From: CAVROP01 sp050008495
GTDB lineage: Bacteria > Acidobacteriota > Terriglobia > UBA7540
Direction of reading: 5' to 3'
Assembly: GCA_050008495.1 (NCBI GenBank)
Contig: JBEKMN010000012.1
Span: forward strand, 8,557 to 72,556
Length of the DNA: 64,000 nt
The first letter of the stretch is position 1; every line of letters begins with the position of its first letter. The notes under the pieces are model-generated. The model saw only the letters and a list, made by a program, of their open reading frames with translations. It was not told the DNA's origin and did not search any database. This document shows, one piece after another, positions 59,398-64,000 of the stretch. The position numbers were made by a program, and so were the translations under genes.

Positions 59398-61116
59398 CGC
59401 CGGTTTCCCGTTCCCTGCTGCGCCGTGCAAGGTGAGCCTGTCGCTTTCGGAATCGTAAGTGAAAATCTCCCCGTAGCGGCCCCAATCGAGCGCCGTGTCA
59501 ATCTGCCGGTTAGCCTCTTCCTCGGACAAGTGTTCCTCGACAATATCCCGAAAGAACTCCAGTGGCATGGAGTTGTCCGACTTGGCGCTGAGGCTGCGGT
59601 TAATCTGCTGAAGCAGCGGGACATTCGCCAGCGCAGCCTGACGGAAAAGGAGTTTGCGGTCGGAAATATCGGCTTGGGCAAAGGCCTTTCCCTCGGGAGT
59701 AATCTCGACATCGCCCTTATCCGATTTGGCAAAGCCCAGCAGCGAGGTGGCCTCAACGATGGGCACCAAGTCGGCAAAATCCATCAGGAGCTTATCCGCC
59801 AAATGGTACAGATCCTCTTTCTCGCTGTGGTCATTCATGATTTCGAGCAGCCCCGCGATGGCGCCTGGGCGCGCATGGGGCAGCATCAGGGAAGGCTTCC
59901 TGGCCGGCCGGCCTCCGGCGGCCAGGGGCGCAGGTTCCAGTTGGGGCTGAGTCATGAGTTTGTAAATGTAGTCCACATAGACCAGAAAATCTGCCGAAGT
60001 GTGATCCCTGGGCTGGCGCAACTCGACTCTGAAGTCAGCCCGGATTCTCGCCGGGTTACGCCCCAGGACGATGATGCGGTCGGCCAGCAGAACTGCCTCC
60101 TCGATGTTGTGGGTCACCAGGAAAATGCTCCGCGTAGGGATCTTCTTCCCCAGCCACAACTCCATCAGTTCGCCGCGCAGGTTCTCTGCCGTCAGAACGT
60201 CGAGGGCCGAAAACGGTTCGTCCATGAAGAGGATTTCAGGCTCCACGGCCAGGGCGCGTGCAAAGCCCACCCGCTGCTTCATTCCGCCGGAGAGCTCTTT
60301 GGGGTAGGCGGACTCAAACCCTTTCAGCCCGACTTTATCCAGGGATCGAAGGGCGCGATGGTGGCGTTCGAATGGCGCCATGCCCTGCGCCAGCAGGGGA
60401 ACCTCAACGTTATCCAAGACCGTAAGCCAGGGGAACAAGGCGAAACTCTGAAACACAATGGCGAGGTTTGGGCTGCTCTCGCTGAGCGGCACGTCGTGCC
60501 AGAAAACTTTGCCGGCGGAGGGCGGGGTGAGCCCGGTGAGAATCCGAAGCAGAGTGGATTTGCCGCTTCCCGACGGGCCCAGCAACGCCACGATCGAGTC
60601 CGGCTCGATGGACAGGTCGATGGGAGCGATGACCTGGATCTCTCTGCCATCCGGCTGGACAAAGCACTTCTGAATCTGCGAGGCCGTGATGATGGGTTTC
60701 ACCGCCGCCGGCGCCCGCGCAATTGCCGCACCAAGAGCTTCCCCGCGTGCTGCGGCGGCCCGCTCACCCGAGAGTTCGTCCATCAAGTGCTGCCAGGCTT
60801 CCTCCGGCAGTTCGTCGAAGAACTGATGACGCTCCTGGGGCTGCGTCTTGTCGATGATGGCGCGCAGGTCCTGGATGGTCCGGGAGTGGAGCAGGACATA
60901 CGAATGATAGTAGGGAAAGTGGCTGACTAAGGTTGCCGCGTAATCCACCGGCAAAGCGCGAAATACGATCTGCTGCTCCTCGAAAGGGATGCGTATGATC
61001 GAGTCGGCAGCGGCGTCGGGCTCGAGACGCTGGAGGAGCGCCACCGCCTGGTCAGCGCGCCCCTGGGACAAGAGTTCTTGCAGTTTCTCGGCAGCCGGTG
61101 GATTCATCGAACCCAT
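59395..61116 (-). CDS. ABC transporter ATPase with MgtE-N-like front domain and AAA-associated tail
   Basis: The start is uncertain (61116 chosen; 61107 and 61209 possible). Residues about 1-125 are a helical, MgtE-N-like superhelix (EKLQELLSQGRADQAVALLQ). The ATPase core carries Walker A GPSGSGKST (180-188), LSGG (275-278) and Walker B LFMDEP (296-301). The C-terminal 150 residues form the domain seen behind nitrate/sulfonate-type ATPases (EKEDLYHLADKLLMDFADLV). It pairs with the fused permease gene. The stop codon lies in a 7-bp array. It is divergent from the first KdpD-like gene. Confidence 0.88.
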   Translation of the reverse strand: MGSMNPPAAEKLQELLSQGRADQAVALLQRLEPDAAADSIIRIPFEEQQIVFRALPVDYAATLVSHFPYYHSYVLLHSRTIQDLRAIIDKTQPQERHQFFDELPEEAWQHLMDELSGERAAAARGEALGAAIARAPAAVKPIITASQIQKCFVQPDGREIQVIAPIDLSIEPDSIVALLGPSGSGKSTLLRILTGLTPPSAGKVFWHDVPLSESSPNLAIVFQSFALFPWLTVLDNVEVPLLAQGMAPFERHHRALRSLDKVGLKGFESAYPKELSGGMKQRVGFARALAVEPEILFMDEPFSALDVLTAENLRGELMELWLGKKIPTRSIFLVTHNIEEAVLLADRIIVLGRNPARIRADFRVELRQPRDHTSADFLVYVDYIYKLMTQPQLEPAPLAAGGRPARKPSLMLPHARPGAIAGLLEIMNDHSEKEDLYHLADKLLMDFADLVPIVEATSLLGFAKSDKGDVEITPEGKAFAQADISDRKLLFRQAALANVPLLQQINRSLSAKSDNSMPLEFFRDIVEEHLSEEEANRQIDTALDWGRYGEIFTYDSESDRLTLHGAAGNGKPA

Positions 61117-61198
61117 ATTACCAGAAGACTTCCGTTTTCCGTCATTCTCGCAGATAATAGGAAGTGAATGTTGTAGACTCACCTGTTTTGAGAGAAAC

Positions 61199-62302
61199 AT
61201 GTCAACCAAGGGCCGTCCGGATCCGGAGCAGTTGTTGCGTCAACTTCAGGCCGAGGAGCAGTATTACGGGCGCGGTCGCCTCAAGATTTTCCTCGGATAT
61301 GCGGGAGGCGTGGGCAAGTCGTTCCGCATGCTGGATGAGGCGCGGCGGCGGCGGGAACGGGGCGAAGACGTGGTGGTGGGCGCAATCCAACCCAAGGCTT
61401 CGCCGGAAGTTGACGCGCTGCTGCAACGCATGCTGGTTATCCCACAGGGCAGCGTGGGAGGCGTGCCCACGATGGACGTCGAGGCCATTCTGCGCCGTCA
61501 TCCTCAAGTCTGCCTCGTGGATGGCCTTGCCTACGACAACCCCCCGGGCAGCGCCCACCCCAAGCGCTGGCAGGACGTCGAGCACCTGCTTTCCGCGGGC
61601 ATCTCGGTGATCGCCACGGTCAACCTCCAACACATCGAGGAGCGGCGCGAGCAGGTGGAGAGGATCACGCACAAGCACGTGACGGAGACCGTGCCGGAGA
61701 GCTTCTTACGCAATGCCGACGAAATCGAAATCGTGGACGCGCCTCCGGATTTCGCTCTGCAGCGCGGTTCCAATCCCTTGTTGGTCAATGGAACGGGCCC
61801 ACCAGCACTCTCTCCGCAGCAGCTCTCGGAGTTGCGGGAGATCGCACTGCTGCTGGCCGCGGATGTCGTCGATTACCAGCTTGAAGCTTACCTGGTGCGG
61901 CATGGGATTCAGCAGCTATGGGGAACCTGCGAGCGTTTTCTCGTCTGCGTGTCCCCGTACGTCGACGCCGCCAAGATGATCGCCAGTGGCAGGCGCAACG
62001 CCGACCGCTTCCACGGTGATTTGTTTGTCGCCTACATCAAGCGGCCCGACGCCACGCCGGAAGAGAGAAGTGTGCTGGAGCGAAACCTGGAGGAGGCGCG
62101 GGCTGTCAACGCGCGCATCGAAGCTCTGGATGGAGACGATCCTGCCGATGTCATCATCGAGTTTGCCCGCGCCCACGGCATTACGCAGATCTTCGTGGGC
62201 AACCGAATGAGGAACAGTTGGTGGGATCGAATCTTTGGCCAGCCGCTCGACCACCTGATCCGGGCGGCAGAGAATATTGACGTGAGAGTGTTTCCAGCAT
62301 AG
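61199..62302 (+). CDS. Orphan KdpD-type sensor domain with USP-like tail, copy 1
   Basis: 367 residues, starting at 61199; the reading from 60989 lies over the opposite ATPase gene. A KdpD N-terminal domain (GRLKIFLGYAGGVGKSFRML, a Walker A-like loop) is followed by VETVNLQH-type core sequence and a C-terminal universal-stress-like domain (about 235-367). The KdpD DELAHTN region is altered here (LVDGLAYDNPPGSAH), losing the acidic residue kept in copy 2. The histidine kinase half is absent. In full KdpD this region senses K+ or c-di-AMP; here it is probably a stand-alone signalling protein. Confidence 0.85.
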   Translation: MSTKGRPDPEQLLRQLQAEEQYYGRGRLKIFLGYAGGVGKSFRMLDEARRRRERGEDVVVGAIQPKASPEVDALLQRMLVIPQGSVGGVPTMDVEAILRRHPQVCLVDGLAYDNPPGSAHPKRWQDVEHLLSAGISVIATVNLQHIEERREQVERITHKHVTETVPESFLRNADEIEIVDAPPDFALQRGSNPLLVNGTGPPALSPQQLSELREIALLLAADVVDYQLEAYLVRHGIQQLWGTCERFLVCVSPYVDAAKMIASGRRNADRFHGDLFVAYIKRPDATPEERSVLERNLEEARAVNARIEALDGDDPADVIIEFARAHGITQIFVGNRMRNSWWDRIFGQPLDHLIRAAENIDVRVFPA

Positions 62303-62312
62303 GATTCCGCGC

Positions 62313-63443
62313 ATGTCCGACTCCCCTCATCGAGGCACCCTCAAAATCTTCCTGGGCTACGCTGCTGGCGTAGGAAAGACCTACCAGATGCTGGACGAAG
62401 CTCATAAGTTGAAGAGCGAGGGCGTGGATGTGGCTTTGGGCTATTTTGAGCCGCACGGCCGCAAGGCCACGATCGCCAAAGCCGAAGGCCTGGAAGTCAT
62501 TCCGCGGCGCAAGGTCGAGTATCGCGGAGCGGTGTTCGGAGAAACCGATGTGGAGGCCATCCTGCGGCGCCGGCCTCAGGTCTGCGTCATCGACGAGTTT
62601 GCCCACACGAACATCCCGGGGTCGGAACACGGCAAGCGCTGGCAAGACGTGCACATCTTGTTGGACGCGGGGATCGACGTGCTGACCACCATGAACGTGC
62701 AGCACCTGGAGAGCCTCAACGACCAGGTGTGGCAGTTCACGGGCATCCGGGTGCGCGAGACCATCCCCGACTGGGTGGTGAAGCAAGCCGACGAAGTGGT
62801 CATGGTCGACTTGCCTCCGCAGGCTCTGCTCAACCGGCTGACGCGCGGCGTCGTCTACACTCCCGAAAAAGCCCAACAGGCGATGGAGAACTTCTTTAAG
62901 GAGTCGACTCTGGTCGCCTTGCGCGAACTGGCGATCCGCCAGACAGCGCATGAAGTTGATGTTCGCCACACCGTCCAGGACGGAACCCAGGCCGCAGCAA
63001 CGAGCGGCGAAGACCAGGGGTCGGCCGCATCTCCCCGCGCACGTTCCCCCGAATGCATCCTCATCCTCATCACCGAAGACCCCTCTTCCGCAGCCCTCAT
63101 CAGGCGCGGCAAGCGTGTGGCCGATTACCTGCAAACGGAATGTCTCGCCGTCAGTATCCTGCGCGACGGCAACCTTCAGAATATTGCCGCCGCTCAGCGC
63201 GAGGCCGTCGAAAAGCACTTGAAATTCGCCCGCAACCTCCAGATTGAGCCCAGCGTGTTGCAGGGTGATGATGTGGCCCAGACCTTGGTCGAATTCGCTC
63301 GCTCCCACAAAGTCACACAGATCTTCATTGCCCGGCCGCAGCAACACAAATGGCCCCTGGCCTTCGGCCGCGGCCTGGTGGAACGCGTCGTCAGGCTGGC
63401 CCACGACATCCAGGTCACCATTGTCGCCGAGCGCCGCCGCTAG
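62313..63443 (+). CDS. Orphan KdpD-type sensor domain with USP-like tail, copy 2
   Basis: 376 residues, 10 bp after copy 1 on the same strand. GTLKIFLGYAAGVGKTYQML, then VCVIDEFAHTNIPGSEHGKRW (the intact KdpD motif) and VLTTMNVQHLESLNDQVW. The tail (about 245-376) is a USP-like domain (ILILITEDPSSAALIRRG..TQIFIARPQ). No TM, HAMP or kinase domain follows. The two tandem genes probably arose by duplication. No kdpFABC or kdpE gene is visible in the window. Confidence 0.88.
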   Translation: MSDSPHRGTLKIFLGYAAGVGKTYQMLDEAHKLKSEGVDVALGYFEPHGRKATIAKAEGLEVIPRRKVEYRGAVFGETDVEAILRRRPQVCVIDEFAHTNIPGSEHGKRWQDVHILLDAGIDVLTTMNVQHLESLNDQVWQFTGIRVRETIPDWVVKQADEVVMVDLPPQALLNRLTRGVVYTPEKAQQAMENFFKESTLVALRELAIRQTAHEVDVRHTVQDGTQAAATSGEDQGSAASPRARSPECILILITEDPSSAALIRRGKRVADYLQTECLAVSILRDGNLQNIAAAQREAVEKHLKFARNLQIEPSVLQGDDVAQTLVEFARSHKVTQIFIARPQQHKWPLAFGRGLVERVVRLAHDIQVTIVAERRR

Positions 63444-63540
63444 GGCCGGCGGCTGGGCTGCTGGGGAGTGGACATTTTGCCCGCGAGTTGTGGCACGGCC
63501 ATTCCTTCGCTCCGCTCAGGACAGGCTTTGGCCGTGAATC

Positions 63541-63583
63541 GGCACGGGCAGGATGCCCGTGCCACAGCGGGCGGGACGCCCGC
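63541..63583. repeat. Two short GC-rich hairpins (dispersed family)
   Basis: GGCACGGGCA GGA TGCCCGTGCC (63541-63563) and GCGGGCG GGA CGCCCGC (63567-63583). The second matches a hairpin at 28591-28648. They follow the KdpD-like gene by about 100 bp. Confidence 0.8.
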
Positions 63584-63591
63584 ACCACGCC

Positions 63592-63999
63592 TCATTCGCG
63601 CACCCCCTCTGCGGCCGACCCTTTGTTTTCTATAACATTCTCGCTTTGTTCCGGCGATTTTGGTGTTTGGGCGGCGTTTTCCTCTGCTGGACTTTCTGTC
63701 ACAGCGTCGAGCCCCACGACCTTACTCAGTTCCTCGGCCGCGCGGTCGTTCGGCTCGTTGCGGGGAGGGATTGTTGACGATTGCGTAGGGGCTGTTCGCG
63801 AACCGCCCCTACCCAGGCGGGCGTGTTCTTGGCGCATGGCGAGGATAATCCTCACCTTGCGGTCGATCGAGCGGTCCAGCGCCGCTTCCTGCCGCAGCAG
63901 CATCTCCCAAGTCTCCCCCGCCGGAGCCAGGCAGGCGTCCCGCTCGATCGTGTCCTTCTCCTCCTGCACCTTCATCTCCTCCTCGAACGCCGCCTGCAC
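63592..63999 (-). CDS. Partial protein, C-terminal part of a repeat-associated family
   Basis: The gene runs off the window; only 135 C-terminal residues are visible. The segment WEMLLRQEAALDRSIDRKVRIILAM resembles the C-terminal helix of small proteins that often accompany dispersed repeats in Acidobacteriota-type genomes, but I cannot name a domain. Its last residues (EQSENVIENKGS) are encoded by the same leader sequence found in the multi-hairpin element at 38477. Confidence 0.5.
   Translation of the reverse strand: MQAAFEEEMKVQEEKDTIERDACLAPAGETWEMLLRQEAALDRSIDRKVRIILAMRQEHARLGRGGSRTAPTQSSTIPPRNEPNDRAAEELSKVVGLDAVTESPAEENAAQTPKSPEQSENVIENKGSAAEGVRE
63619..63652. repeat. Reverse-strand copy of the multi-hairpin element leader
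   Basis: On the minus strand it reads GGAACAAAGCGAGAATGTTA..AACAAAGG, differing by a few bases from the leaders at 38477, 38665 and 38853. It lies inside the C-terminal coding part of the gene at the window edge. Confidence 0.8.
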
Positions 64000-64000
64000 G

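Noticed and set aside
60989..61198. N-terminal extension of the first KdpD-like protein
   Set aside because: It lies over the opposite-strand ATPase gene and has no similarity to KdpD; the ATG at 61199 fits.
1..64000. tRNA, rRNA, prophage and transposase genes
   Set aside because: None recognised on either strand; a tRNAscan or Infernal run would be needed to exclude small RNAs.

Overview
The window is a high-GC bacterial chromosome segment of ordinary housekeeping and envelope genes. It holds no phage, IS transposase, CRISPR array, rRNA or tRNA that I can see. The mix suggests an Acidobacteriota-like genome: zinc-ribbon Ser/Thr kinase, SBBP-propeller/choice-of-anchor D surface proteins, a DUF4139 protein with a carboxypeptidase-regulatory-like insert, and many palindromic dispersed repeats. 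This assignment is inference from gene content, not from a marker gene.

Layout. 1-2690: GH28-like glycosidase and aroA. 2680-7778 (minus): an envelope-stress-like operon of ECF sigma, zinc-finger anti-sigma, B-box/membrane protein, four tandem small TM/coiled-coil paralogs, a LiaI-like protein and a LiaF/DUF4097-like protein. 8273-18577: class I fumarase, LOG-family protein, Tat-exported Gfo/Idh/MocA oxidoreductase, radical SAM/B12-binding protein, KirBac K+ channel, membrane Ser/Thr kinase, small secreted protein. 18933-28477: secreted Ig-like protein; a muropeptide-salvage cluster (AmiE-like/NamZ fusion, MFS transporter, MurQ); DUF4139 protein. 28716-38248: two small secreted proteins and two large paralogous propeller proteins, one frameshifted. 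38249-44388: structured repeats, FAH-family hydrolase, ackA, ptb-like gene, DRE-TIM synthase. 44389-48849: purF-lepB-purM-purN. 48846-64000: APH-like kinase, KDPG aldolase, heavy-metal RND pump and adaptor, FG-GAP protein, LamG-VanZ protein, ABC permease and ATPase, two orphan KdpD-type sensors, and a partial gene at the edge.

The most unusual feature is a class of intergenic (sometimes coding) arrays with a nearly constant 7-bp period (8 bp at two loci). The motif differs at every locus, but at most loci two arrays face each other as inverted complements. The arms therefore match within a locus and not between loci. Many arrays start at, or within a few bases of, a stop codon: at least eleven genes here end this way. 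Others run into start codons (purM, purN, murQ) or into coding sequence. In one propeller paralog the array coincides with a frameshift that gain of one 7-bp unit would repair, which makes it a candidate contingency locus.

A second layer is palindromic dispersed elements of several families. Two families are inserted in frame in coding sequences (radical SAM protein and both propeller paralogs). A 132-bp multi-hairpin element is present twice within 0.4 kb. The ECF/Psp-Lia-like operon with four TM/coiled-coil paralogs and the fused amidase-muramidase of the MurNAc cluster are the most interesting protein-level systems.
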